Shown one piece after another: positions 9,202-21,240 of a stretch of DNA of 64,000 bases; the first letter of the stretch is position 1, and each line of letters starts with the position of its first letter. This DNA comes from JADJEK01 sp052034255. Lineage in GTDB: Bacteria; Planctomycetota; B15-G4; JADJEK01. Under the pieces are notes generated by a model. The model had not been told where the DNA came from. It did no database searches and was given only the letters and a program-made list of their open reading frames with translations. The stretch is from assembly GCA_052034255.1 (NCBI GenBank), contig JBPOIU010000017.1, forward strand, positions 5,126 to 69,125, in the 5' to 3' direction. Both the position numbers and the translations under genes were made by a program.

Positions 9202-11457
9202 TCAGGACTTCGGCGGCTCGCGTTCCTCGATGTGGACCCGCCGGGGCAGGACGATATCGAAGGTACACCCGGCCTGAACGTCGGTCCGTAGGGAAATCTG
9301 GCCGCCTTGGGACTCGATCAAGCGTTTGCTGATCGCGAGGCCGAAACCGGTCCCGTGCTGCCGGGTCGTGAAACCCGGTTCGAACACGCGTTCGCGTTTG
9401 TCCAGCGGGATGCCCGGGCCGTTGTCCGCCACCGTCAGGCGGAACCGGTCGTCGCCGACCAGCGCCGTCTCCACGACGATCTGCCCCTCGCGCATCATCG
9501 CGTCCAGGGAGTTGCGGATCAGGTTCAACAACACCTGCCGCACCTTGTCGCCGTCGATGTGGACCGTCTGCAACGCGGGCTCGAAGCGCTCGACGATCGC
9601 GACGCCGTGCGTCTCGGCCTCGAGTCGCGTCATCACCGCGATCTCGTGGACGAGCTTCGGCACGTCCACGTCGAGCAGGTCGAGCGTCTGTTGCGGACGC
9701 GAGTAGTCGAGCAGTCCCTGCACGATGCGCTCGAGGCGCGCCACTTCGTCCGAAATGACCCGCAGGTAGTCGGACCGCGGATCGTCCGCCGCGATGCCCT
9801 TGCGCACGAGCCGCGCGAAACCGCCGATCGAAACCAGCGGATTACGGACTTCGTGCGCGATGCGCGCGGCCATCTCGCCGATGACGGACAGGCGCTCGGA
9901 TTGCAGCAGGCGTGCCTGCGTCTCCTGCATGCGCCGCGTCAGTTGGTCGAGCTCGTCGACGCGCCGCTCGAGGTTCGCGCGCAAGCGCGAGTTCTCGAGC
10001 GCGATGCCCGCGTGGTTCGCGAACACCTTCAACATCTGCAAGTCCGCCTCGGTCACCGGCAGGCCGGTGATGAGGTTGTCGACGATCAGCACGCCGATCG
10101 GCTTCTCACGCGTGTTCAGCGGCACGATCGCGAACGAATCGGACTGCAGCTGAGCACACAGCGCGGGATCGACCTGCTTGTTCTCGTCGGTCAGCCGCCC
10201 GCGAATGACGTTCTTCGCGCGCCGCGACTTGATCGAGCGCACGAAGGGATGCGCGTCGTCGCTCATCGGGATGCGGAACGAGTGGACGATCGAATTGACC
10301 AGGACGTCGTGGCCTTCGGTCGTGCCCTCGTAGCGCGAATAGAGATCGGGCAGCGCGATCGGTTCCTTCGACAGCTTGGTCCAGATGCGACTCGCTTCCT
10401 CGCCCGTGCTCGGCCCGATCGCGAGGCGACCCGCCAGCACGCCGCCGTCCTTGTCCTCGTCTTCGACGAGCAACATGAACGCGCGATTGAAGCCGAGCCC
10501 CTGCCCCGCCGTGACCCCGGTCAGGATCAGGCGCAGGATCTCGTCGACGCTGTGCGTGGAGTGCAGCAGATCGCCGATCTCGTGGATCACGTTCATCGCG
10601 CGCAGCTGGTGCTCGATCAGCTCGCGCAGCAGCACTTCGAGCGTGACGTCGCGACAGATCTCGGACGAGCCACGCGGATGTCCCGCGGCATCGAGCACCA
10701 GCGAGCGCGTCAGATTGACGACGACCATGCGTTGGTCGCGCGTCCTGCGCCGCGCCTGTTGGTTCTTCACCAAGCCGCGCTTGTCGAAGTCGCGCGTGAG
10801 CTGTTGGTACTCCTGCTTGTCGATCTCCGTGTCGGGGACGAGCAGCGCGTAGTCCTGCCCGATCGCTTCCTCCGCGGAGTAGCCGAACAGCTCCTCCGCG
10901 CCGCGATTCCAGAACCGCACTTTGCGATCGAGGCCGAGCCCGAGGATCGCGTCCGCGGAGTGGCGCGCGACCGCCGCGTGATACTCCTGCTCGCTCTCCT
11001 GCTCCGACGGCGGGGCCTGCGCTTGCTCCTTCTCGACCAGCAAGACCTCCGACCGCCGGCCGAACGGCGATTGGAACGTCAGCGGGATCACGACGATCTC
11101 GGCCATGCGCGCCGGCAGTCCGTCACCGCCGGGACGAGCCTCGGTCAACCGCAACTCGACGCCCTTCTTCGCGCCGACCATCGCCGGACACGGGGCATCG
11201 GCCTCGCCGCACGGCTTCGCGCGGCGCCCATGCACGGCCGCGCACAACGCGGGCATCTCGAGATTCGGCGCCAATCCGTGCGACGCGAGGAAACGCGCGT
11301 TCGCGTACAGCACCGAGCACGAGATGGTGTCGACGATCGCGAGTCCATGCAGCGAGTTCGCGCCGAGCGGACCGTAGTACGTCTTGAAGAACTGCGCGCG
11401 TTCGCGGTTCTGCGCGCGCCACAGCGAGTCGTCGTGCAGCGTGCCGTCGCCGTGCAT
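9202..11457 (-). CDS. soluble PAS-GAF sensor histidine kinase
   Basis: A 751-residue kinase with no transmembrane segment. Approximate layout: an N-terminal PAS-like region (25-145) with a Cys/His cluster (CAAVHGRRAKPCGEADAPC), a PAS domain (157-280), a GAF domain (300-490), a coiled coil, HisKA with phospho-His535 in ARIAHEVRNPL, and HATPase_c with N box NLIRNSLDA, DNGPGIP, and a GTGFGLAISKRL G2 box. The start is ATG 11457, whose first A is the last base of the glgA TGA stop (TGATG), implying translational coupling with glgA. It probably senses a cytoplasmic redox, ligand or metabolic signal and phosphorylates the regulator encoded immediately downstream. Confidence 0.9.
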   Translation of the reverse strand: MHGDGTLHDDSLWRAQNRERAQFFKTYYGPLGANSLHGLAIVDTISCSVLYANARFLASHGLAPNLEMPALCAAVHGRRAKPCGEADAPCPAMVGAKKGVELRLTEARPGGDGLPARMAEIVVIPLTFQSPFGRRSEVLLVEKEQAQAPPSEQESEQEYHAAVARHSADAILGLGLDRKVRFWNRGAEELFGYSAEEAIGQDYALLVPDTEIDKQEYQQLTRDFDKRGLVKNQQARRRTRDQRMVVVNLTRSLVLDAAGHPRGSSEICRDVTLEVLLRELIEHQLRAMNVIHEIGDLLHSTHSVDEILRLILTGVTAGQGLGFNRAFMLLVEDEDKDGGVLAGRLAIGPSTGEEASRIWTKLSKEPIALPDLYSRYEGTTEGHDVLVNSIVHSFRIPMSDDAHPFVRSIKSRRAKNVIRGRLTDENKQVDPALCAQLQSDSFAIVPLNTREKPIGVLIVDNLITGLPVTEADLQMLKVFANHAGIALENSRLRANLERRVDELDQLTRRMQETQARLLQSERLSVIGEMAARIAHEVRNPLVSIGGFARLVRKGIAADDPRSDYLRVISDEVARLERIVQGLLDYSRPQQTLDLLDVDVPKLVHEIAVMTRLEAETHGVAIVERFEPALQTVHIDGDKVRQVLLNLIRNSLDAMMREGQIVVETALVGDDRFRLTVADNGPGIPLDKRERVFEPGFTTRQHGTGFGLAISKRLIESQGGQISLRTDVQAGCTFDIVLPRRVHIEEREPPKS

Positions 11458-12899
11458 CAGGCGATCACCTTCTCGAACAGCGTGAGGTACTTCGACGCCG
11501 CGACGCCCCACGAGAAGTCGGTCGTCATGCCGCGCTTCATCACCTTCTCGAGCTTCTTCTTGTCCTGGTACAGCGCGCAAGCGGCCTTGATCTTGGCGAG
11601 GAACGCGCGCGGATCAGGAGCGTCGAACGCGAACCCATTGCCCCGCTCCGGATCGGTCTCGAGATCGATGACGGTGTCGGCCAGACCGCCGGTGCGCCGC
11701 ACGATCGGCAGCGTGCCGTAACGCAACGAGTACATCTGGTTGAGCCCGCACGGCTCGAACAGCGACGGCATCAGGAAGAAGTCCGCGCCGGCTTCGATGC
11801 GATGCGCCAGCGGCTCGTGGAAGCCGAAGTAGACGCCGAACTGATCCGGCCGCGCGCGCTGGAGTTCTTGGAACAAGCGCTGATACTTCTCCTGGCCGCT
11901 GCCGAGCACGAGCACGCGGACGTCGAGCTTCGACAGTTCCCAGGCGACGTGCGCGATCAGCTCGAGCCCCTTCTGTTCGGCGAAGCGCGACACGATGCCG
12001 AACACCGGCGTGTTCGGCGCGGCGGCGAGGTTGAAGTCCGACAACAGCGCATCGCGGCAGGCCTTCTTGCCCGCGAGTTGCTTCGCCGAGTACGTGGCCG
12101 GCAAGTGCTTGTCGGTCGCCGGATCCCATTCCTTCGTGTCGATGCCGTTCAAGATCCCGAACAGCACGCCGCGTCGATCGCGCAGCAGGCCGTCGAGGCC
12201 GTTGCCGAACTCTTCGGTCTGGATCTCCAGCGCGTAGCGCGGCGACACCGTCGTGATCGCATCCGCGTACGCGATTCCGGTCTTCAGGAAGTTCGCCGCG
12301 CCGTGGAACTCGAGCGGCGACAACGGGAAGAACGCTTCCTGCGGGAAACCGACGTCGAACAGCACCTTCGACGCCGCACGCATCGGATGCGCCAGGTTGT
12401 GGATCGTCAACACGTGGCCGACGCGGCGCCGGACGCGCGCCTTCAGCACGGTCTTCAGCAGCGCGGGCACCAATGCTCCGTGCGCGTCGTGCGCGTGGAT
12501 CAGGTCGGGAGTGTCGATCAGCGCCAGCTCGGCGGCCACGCGCGCGAAGAACGCGTAGCGCTCCGGGTTGTCGCGATACCCCTCCTTCGTCTGCGGGTCG
12601 TCGTAGACGCCGGGGCGATCGAATGCGGCCGCGTCGTGGACCAACGTGACGGTCACGCCGTCGGCGCGCCGCACCCGTTGCAACTCGACATCGATCCGTT
12701 TGCCGGCGTAGTCGAGTGCGATCGAGCCGACCGGCTCGAACCCCCACTTCTTGCGATCGATGCTGCGGTATCCGGGCAGCAGGATCTCGACGGTGGCGCC
12801 GCGCTCCGCCAAAGCGGTCGGCAAGGCGCCGGCGACGTCCGCGAGTCCACCGACTTTGACGTACGGAGCGGCCTCGGCCGCGATCGAGAGGATGCGCAT
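11457..12899 (-). CDS. glgA: glycogen synthase (ADP-glucose)
   Basis: GT5 glucosyltransferase that extends alpha-1,4-glucan from ADP-glucose. The 480-residue protein starts MRILSIAAEAAPYVKVGGLADV at ATG 12899, the classical GlgA N-terminus with the KxGGL ADP-glucose-binding motif at residue 15. Other family blocks are HAHDAHGAL, TIHNLAHP, NGIDTKEWDP, GIVSRFAEQKGLELI, and the C-terminal MPSLFEPCGLNQMYSLRYGTLPIVRRTGGLADTV region. Its stop overlaps the start of the histidine kinase by one base, and galT ends 35 nt upstream, so these genes are probably one transcript. Confidence 0.95.
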   Translation of the reverse strand: MRILSIAAEAAPYVKVGGLADVAGALPTALAERGATVEILLPGYRSIDRKKWGFEPVGSIALDYAGKRIDVELQRVRRADGVTVTLVHDAAAFDRPGVYDDPQTKEGYRDNPERYAFFARVAAELALIDTPDLIHAHDAHGALVPALLKTVLKARVRRRVGHVLTIHNLAHPMRAASKVLFDVGFPQEAFFPLSPLEFHGAANFLKTGIAYADAITTVSPRYALEIQTEEFGNGLDGLLRDRRGVLFGILNGIDTKEWDPATDKHLPATYSAKQLAGKKACRDALLSDFNLAAAPNTPVFGIVSRFAEQKGLELIAHVAWELSKLDVRVLVLGSGQEKYQRLFQELQRARPDQFGVYFGFHEPLAHRIEAGADFFLMPSLFEPCGLNQMYSLRYGTLPIVRRTGGLADTVIDLETDPERGNGFAFDAPDPRAFLAKIKAACALYQDKKKLEKVMKRGMTTDFSWGVAASKYLTLFEKVIA

Positions 12900-12934
12900 A
12901 GGGACGCGGAGTGTACGGCCGCGACCCGGGCGCG

Positions 12935-13933
12935 TCACTCGGCGCGTAACCGAGACGCAGCGTCTTCCGGCGCCACCGAGTTCACGAAGACCCCGCTGCC
13001 GAGCTCGAACCCGCCGATCCGCGCGAGTCGCGGCAGGATCTCGAAGCGCCAATGGTCGGGCTGGTCCGGGTCCGGTCCCATCCCCGCGTGGAGCACCCAG
13101 TTCATCGCCGGATCGCGCAGTGCACTCCGGATGCGGAAGACTACGTCGCGGACGAGTTCGGCCAACTCGACGTCCTGTTGGGCGGCGTCGCGCAGGAATG
13201 GCTGCGTCGGGTGCGCGAGCGGTGCGATCCAGACCTCGAACGAGAAACGTGACGCATAAGGCGCGTACGCCACGAGGTTCGGGCCGCGCGCGATCACGCG
13301 CGAGCCATCGGCGATGTCACCGGCGATGACGTCGCACGTCAGGCAGCGACCGGTCGCCGCACGGTGACGGCGCGCGTTGTCGTGCATCCGCGTGATCGCG
13401 GCCGTGGCGTGCGGCAAGCCCACGATCTGCGTGTGCGGATGCAGCAACGACGCGCCCGCCGGCGCGAACTGGTTGCGGAAGATCGTCACGTGCGGAAAGC
13501 CACTCGCCGTCGCCGCGCGCGCGCGCTGGCGGAATGCGCCGATCAGTTCGGCGAAGTGCGGAATCGAGTAGTCCGCGGGATGCGCGCCGTGATCGGGGGT
13601 CTCGACGACGACTTCGTGCGTGCCGTGCGCCGCGGCGCAGCGCTCGGGCGTAGGCGGAGGCACGCTGGGCGTCGCGCTGGGTCGAGGCTGCACGATCGGG
13701 AACAGATTCGTCACCACGCGCCAGCGCCACGCGGGGCCGTTCGCGGGCGAGCCTGGCTCGCGCGCCGCGAGGACTTCCGTCGTGGTGTCCTGTTCGTTGC
13801 CGACGCAGAACGGACAGCGCTCGCCGGGCTTTGGTTGCTCGGCGACGGTGCGGAAGTGGCTCGGTCGACGCTCGCGATCGCGCGCGATGACCACCCACTC
13901 GTGACGGATCGGATCGAAGCGGGCTTCGCTCAC
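12935..13933 (-). CDS. galT: galactose-1-phosphate uridylyltransferase
   Basis: Leloir-pathway enzyme exchanging UMP between UDP-glucose and galactose-1-phosphate. The 332-residue HIT-superfamily protein has the zinc-site pair CPFC (Cys40, Cys43), a second pair CLTC, and the active site LHPHTQIVG, with the nucleophile His167 of HPH. GTG 13933 is used: GAAGG lies about 8 nt upstream and the protein then starts directly with the conserved ARFDPIRHEWVVIA block. It supplies glucose-1-phosphate, the substrate of the glgC product, which fits its place ahead of glgA. An ADP-glucose-phosphorylase variant of GalT is a possible alternative in this context. Confidence 0.88.
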   Translation of the reverse strand: MSEARFDPIRHEWVVIARDRERRPSHFRTVAEQPKPGERCPFCVGNEQDTTTEVLAAREPGSPANGPAWRWRVVTNLFPIVQPRPSATPSVPPPTPERCAAAHGTHEVVVETPDHGAHPADYSIPHFAELIGAFRQRARAATASGFPHVTIFRNQFAPAGASLLHPHTQIVGLPHATAAITRMHDNARRHRAATGRCLTCDVIAGDIADGSRVIARGPNLVAYAPYASRFSFEVWIAPLAHPTQPFLRDAAQQDVELAELVRDVVFRIRSALRDPAMNWVLHAGMGPDPDQPDHWRFEILPRLARIGGFELGSGVFVNSVAPEDAASRLRAE

Positions 13934-13949
13934 CGCGCGGCCTTCGCGA

Positions 13950-15742
13950 TCAACCGCCCGCGTCGGGAATCGCGGTCGTGTCGCCGGCGAACAGGCGATC
14001 GAGGATCGCGCGCAGCTCGGCCGTGTCGTCCGCATTCGCGATCGGCTCGGTGCCAGCGTTCTCCGGCACGCCCTCGACGTCGAACGAGAACCGACGCAGC
14101 GCGCCGTCGCGGATCAAGTCGATGTCGAAGTGCGTCTCGCTCGCGCGCGCGGCGAGCGCATCCCACAGCTCGACGAAGTCGTGGATCTCGACGCCGTTCA
14201 GCGCCTGGATGTCGTCGTTGACGCGGAAGCCGAGGTCGCGCAGCGGCGAGTCCTTCGGCAGCGACGTGATCGAGAGCACGTAGCGCTGCCGGTTGCCGTC
14301 GTAGACCTTCGCGAAACCGGCCTGCCGCGTGACCAGATCGATGCGACGTGCGCCGAGGAACTTGCGGCCCGCGGCCGTGATCACACGCCGATCGCGTCCG
14401 TGGGATTGCGCGATCATCCCGAGCACACCATCGCCCAGATCGCGCGCCCGTGGCTGTTCGGCCTCGGCGATCGCTTCCACGCGCTGCGCGAGCAAGTCGC
14501 TCGGAGCGGCTTCACGCACGCCGTCGCCTTGCGGCGCACCGCCGTGGATCAACTCGCGCAACACCTGCGCATCGGAGTCGAACGACGGCTCGACGCCGGG
14601 CACCAAACGAACTTCGCCGGGAAGGGACACGATCCAACGCACCTGCCAGCGCACCGCGCCGAGCCACTCGCCCGATGCCGTGTCGACGAGGCCGGTCGTG
14701 TAGTCGTTCACCAACGTGAAGTCGCGCGTATCGCCGAACGAGCTGTGGTCGAGATTGATGCTCGGATAGATGGTCTCGGTCGCGAGGAAGCTGGTGTCGA
14801 CCCGCGAGCCACCGAGAGGAATGCGCCCGTTCGGCGAACGGGTGGTCGGATCGAGTCGCCAACCGAAGTCGCGCACGATCACGCCGCTGCGGATCACGCG
14901 ATTGCGGACGCCTTGGACGAACTCCCACGACCGACCGTCGGGCAGTCGTTCGCCCTGGAACGCGATCACCACCGCGGTGGCATCGGCGTCCTTCATCCGA
15001 AAGCCCTCGAGCGCTTCCGATTGGTAGAGCACGAAGCGACCGACGCGCGACAGCATGCCCTCGGTGACGGGCTTCACGTTCGCGGCGAGTTGCGGCGCGT
15101 GGTCCGCGAGTTCCGCCTCGGTCACTTCGTGTCGGAACAACTGCGACAGCTCGACGGCCTCGGCCTTGCGCAGTTCGCCGAGATCGCGCAAACCGGGGAC
15201 GTCGCCGATACCCCGCAGCATCTCGACCGTCACGTGAGCGCGCTCGTCGACTTCCTCGACGCCGGACACGAAGCCGTAGCCCGCGCCGCGACCGTCGCCG
15301 CCGATCGTCGCCGCGATGCGCAATGCCTCGGCTTCGATCGCGCCTTGCATCGGCTCCTTGCCGACGCTCTTCTCGCGGCCGACCAGGGCCTCGGTCTTCG
15401 CGACCGCGTCGGCGACGTAGGCGTCGATCTGCGCCACGTAGCGCTCGCTCTCCGCCGCACCGAAGCCGCGGAACGCGCGCTCGACCGACAGCAGTTGCGA
15501 CGGTGGCGCCAGAGAGGCGAGGTGCGTCTCGAGCTCGATGCGGATGTCGTCGAGCTGTTTCGTGTACTTCGCGATGACCGCGTTCATCTCGCGGTCCATC
15601 CGATAGAGCAGTTCGGCCTTCTCCGCGGCATAGGACTTGCCGCGGCGCGGGCCCTCCTCCGCCACCGGCTCAGGCTTGGGCGTCGCGTTGTAACACGCGC
15701 TCAGAGCGATACTTGCGAATGCGATCGACGTGGCGAGACGCT

Positions 15743-15746
<4 letters not shown>
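13950..15746 (-). CDS. lipoprotein with C-terminal PDZ domain
   Basis: A 598-residue exported protein of unknown function. The N-terminus has a lipoprotein signal with lipobox ALSAC (Cys18). A coiled-coil-prone region (about 40-130) and a long unassigned middle follow, then a PDZ domain at about 470-560, recognisable by the SITSLPKDSPLRDLGFRVND segment and a following IQALNGVEIHDF. No protease triad is visible. The GTG start overlaps the lon stop (GTGA, 4 nt), so it is cotranslated with lon. A scaffolding or chaperone role at the cell surface is a guess from the PDZ domain. Confidence 0.75.
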
Positions 15747-18310
<2,564 letters not shown>

Positions 18311-18318
18311 ACGGAGCC

Positions 18319-18324
18319 ACTCTA
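18319..18324 (-). promoter_or_regulatory. possible -10 element of lon
   Basis: On the minus strand the sequence reads GCTAGAGT, with TAGAGT ending 9 nt before the lon ATG. It resembles the GCTAGGAT seen before lgt and tRNA-Asp. No clear -35 element is visible. Confidence 0.3.
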
Positions 18325-18379
18325 GCAGCCCGCCGCGGACGCCCTGAAGCCCTCAAACCTCGATCGCACGCCGGCCGCT

Positions 18380-20962
18380 CTACTGCCCGACGACTTCGCC
18401 GATCGAGTGGTACCAGTGGTAGTAATCACTGCCGGACACGTAGCCGGTCAGGTAGCCGTTCGGGTTGCTGTCGAAGATGTCCTTCGCCCGCTGGCGTGCT
18501 TCCGGTCGCCCGGTGATGCGGTAGACGATCGCCATCGCGGAAGCGATCCACGTGTTGACGCCGTTGTTCGTCGGCTTCGGGTTGTAGATCCCCGGGTCTT
18601 CGACGTCGATCGACTCCTTGAAGATGCCGTTTGGCTGGACGCAGTAATCGAGCATGAAGTTCGACACGTCCGAGAGGACGTACTTCGCCTGCGGATCGCC
18701 GGTGTCACGCCAGTAGAGCGCGAGCCCGTACAACCCGACCGCCATCTGCCACACCACGTCGTAGTCGTCGCTCATGTTGTGGCTGCCGCCGCCGTAGATC
18801 TGGCGCGCGAGCCAGTGATACGTCTTGCCGGTCTTCGGTGACGGACCCTTGCCGCGGTAGTTGTCGACGGACTGCACGATGGTCTTCGCGCGATCGAGCA
18901 AGCGCGAATCGCCGGTCACCGCGTACATCTTCATGATCCCGCGCAACGTCCAGCCGATCGTGCGCGAGCTCTGGAACTCCTTCGTCGGCGAGATGAAGGG
19001 CCACGTGGTGACGGCTTCGCCGATCTTCCGCAGCGCGTCGTACGCGTTCCAGGACCCGGTCAGCAGGTAGTACTCGTAGAGGTCGTCGACGACGAAGTGC
19101 TCGGAGTCGAAGCCGTTCCATCCATGGCCGCTCGCTGGGATACCGACCTTGTGCGGATCGAGCGTCGACGAGATGGAGTTGCGGCCGAGCTTGTCACTCG
19201 ACGAACTATGCGGCACGCCTTCGTGCAGGTACGTGCCGGGATGCTCTTCCTTCTTGAAGCCGTCGATGTGGTACGTGCGCAGGTCCATCGAGTGCAGTGC
19301 GAACATCTCGTTCAGGATGAAGTGCGAGCGCGCGCCGCTGGTCACGAAGCGATCGAAGAACGTCAGCTTGTTGCGCGGTGAACCCGTGGTGTGCGTGTTC
19401 TTCGCGGGGACCGATTCCCCGAAATCGCTCCAGCCGAACCAACCCTGCGACTCGAGCTCCGCGTATTCCGTCGCGAGCCGCGAGTCGGCGTCCGACTTCA
19501 TCGCACTCGTCGTCAACGACGTCGAGCGCAGATCGCCCTGGTCGCCCCACGCCTTGGTCGCGCGCAGGTAGGCCAGCGGGACCACCGGCAACAGCGGATT
19601 GGTCTGTCGCTTGGCCTCGAGGCGAGCGTTGTATCCGCCCACCGACGTGTGGAACACGTAGACCATCTCGTGCGTCTTGCGTTGCGCGTCGTCGAGCCAA
19701 TGAAGGCCCTGGAACTCCGCCGGCCACAGATCGACCACGAGCGAGCCCTCGGAGTACGACCGCAGCGCGTACGGGTAGTTCTCCCACGGATAACGCAGCG
19801 CGACGAGGATCCCACGCGTGGCGTCGCGCAGATCCATCCAGCCTTCGGCCTTGTCACCGGCCGCCGTGTGCGCGAATCCCGGCAAGCTCTCTGGTTGCAG
19901 TCCGCCGTGCGGACCGGCGTACACGCGCCAACCGGAGAATTGCGTGCCCGGCTGGTTCCAATACGCGCCGCCGACCGAGTCTTGCAGCAGGAACGCTTCG
20001 CCGCCGCTCGGCACGTTGACGAGCACGTTCGACGTGGTGGACGCGTCCGGACCGAACAGCGTGAAGACCGGCGATTGCGTGTTCAAACGCAGATGCAGCA
20101 GCACGCGAGAAAACGCGATGTTGCCGAGGGGATCGGACAGATAGCTGTTGCGCAGGATGTGCTGCACGCGCACCGCCGGCGAGCCGGCGCGGAACTCGAG
20201 ACGCACGCTGTAGCCGAGGAAGTCACGCCCGATCGTCGTCATGCCCTGAACCGGCTGGTGCAGACCATCGACGCGCACGACCGTGACCAACGGACCGTTT
20301 TCCTCGACGACGAACGACGCCCCCGCGTTGTGCATGCCGACGTACGCGCCGCCGAAGCGATCGACGAGCAACGGACCCAGCGAGTCGCCGCCCTTCACGA
20401 TGCGCTCGCCGGCGCCGTCCTCGAACAGACCGTTCGCGTCGAGGTCGACCCACACGTCGTGGAACAGCGTGAATTGCTCCGGCGACAGATGGAACAGCGC
20501 CGCGCCGGTGTTCACGCCGAGCCACGATCCGTAGCCGTACAACGTCAGCGGCTTGGCCGGCAACGCGGGTGGTCCGTGTGCGGCGGTGCGGCGCTTCAGC
20601 AGGAACGCCCGCGTCTGATTCGCCGCCAACGTGACATTGAACTTCGCCAGCGCGAACTTGATCGGTCGGCTCGTGTTCGTCGGAACGCCGCGCCAGCGCG
20701 TCAGCACGCGCCACTGCGTCGGGATTTCGACGCCGAACTCGTCGAGCACGATCAATTGCGTCGTGGCGTAGATCGACGCGGTCTCGCCGACCGGCACGGA
20801 CACCGTCACCAGTTCGTTGTCGCGCGCCAGCTTCAATTCGTCCGTGAGCACGATCGGAACGCCGTCACTGAGCTGGTCCGCGCGCGCCGCCGACCCGAAG
20901 GCGAGCGACAGCGCGAGACCGCTCCATCGAACCAGGCGCAACGTGTGGCGGAACGTGGACAT
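18380..20962 (-). CDS. secreted PcRGLX/YetA-like protein (polysaccharide lyase-like), copy 1
   Basis: An 860-residue exported protein; ATG 20962 gives a clean signal peptide (MSTFRHTLRLVRWSGLALSL then AFGSAARA). The N-terminal ~130 residues (VPIVLTDELKL..., IPTQWRVLTRW, then a hydrophobic strand pattern) resemble the RIFT-barrel domain of the PcRGLX/YetA exo-rhamnogalacturonan-lyase-like family. A central beta-sandwich and a C-terminal alpha/alpha-toroid (RTIGWTLRGIMKMYAVTGD, NMSDDYDVVWQMAVGLYGLALY) follow. The likely role is extracellular breakdown of plant or algal polysaccharide, inferred from domain resemblance only. A paralogue of the same layout lies 278 nt upstream on the same strand. 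Confidence 0.6.
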   Translation of the reverse strand: MSTFRHTLRLVRWSGLALSLAFGSAARADQLSDGVPIVLTDELKLARDNELVTVSVPVGETASIYATTQLIVLDEFGVEIPTQWRVLTRWRGVPTNTSRPIKFALAKFNVTLAANQTRAFLLKRRTAAHGPPALPAKPLTLYGYGSWLGVNTGAALFHLSPEQFTLFHDVWVDLDANGLFEDGAGERIVKGGDSLGPLLVDRFGGAYVGMHNAGASFVVEENGPLVTVVRVDGLHQPVQGMTTIGRDFLGYSVRLEFRAGSPAVRVQHILRNSYLSDPLGNIAFSRVLLHLRLNTQSPVFTLFGPDASTTSNVLVNVPSGGEAFLLQDSVGGAYWNQPGTQFSGWRVYAGPHGGLQPESLPGFAHTAAGDKAEGWMDLRDATRGILVALRYPWENYPYALRSYSEGSLVVDLWPAEFQGLHWLDDAQRKTHEMVYVFHTSVGGYNARLEAKRQTNPLLPVVPLAYLRATKAWGDQGDLRSTSLTTSAMKSDADSRLATEYAELESQGWFGWSDFGESVPAKNTHTTGSPRNKLTFFDRFVTSGARSHFILNEMFALHSMDLRTYHIDGFKKEEHPGTYLHEGVPHSSSSDKLGRNSISSTLDPHKVGIPASGHGWNGFDSEHFVVDDLYEYYLLTGSWNAYDALRKIGEAVTTWPFISPTKEFQSSRTIGWTLRGIMKMYAVTGDSRLLDRAKTIVQSVDNYRGKGPSPKTGKTYHWLARQIYGGGSHNMSDDYDVVWQMAVGLYGLALYWRDTGDPQAKYVLSDVSNFMLDYCVQPNGIFKESIDVEDPGIYNPKPTNNGVNTWIASAMAIVYRITGRPEARQRAKDIFDSNPNGYLTGYVSGSDYYHWYHSIGEVVGQ

Positions 20963-21189
20963 GGCGCGGGCGCAACCGGCCACGCGAGCGCGCCGGGCAC
21001 ACCGATCTCCGAAAGTCGTCGATCCTCGATCGCGCACGGGCGGCGCAATCGCGGCGCGGCTTCGTGCCGCGCGTGAGGACTACTTCGGATGCGGCCCCGG
21101 TCGAATGAAGCGCCGAACCGCGCGATCGATCGGCTCGTGTTTCACGTTGCGCGCGCGCACATGCATGCAGCAATGCGTGGTCGAGAAAA

Positions 21190-21238
21190 CGACGGATCCG
21201 TCGACAGCGGCGCGCTGGCCTGCCGGGACGGATCCGTC
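21190..21238 (-). terminator. paired GACGGATCCGTC palindromes
   Basis: GACGGATCCGTC occurs at 21191-21202 (as a 14-bp palindrome 21190-21203) and again at 21227-21238. Each copy is self-complementary, and the two can also pair with each other around a 24-nt loop. They sit directly after the stop of the upstream paralogue (21241), so a terminator is the simplest reading. No T-tract is visible. Confidence 0.45.
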
Positions 21239-21240
21239 GA

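Noticed and set aside
9307..11721. 804-codon plus-strand frame opposite the histidine kinase
   Set aside because: Same low-complexity Arg/His-rich composition; the minus-strand kinase has all catalytic motifs.
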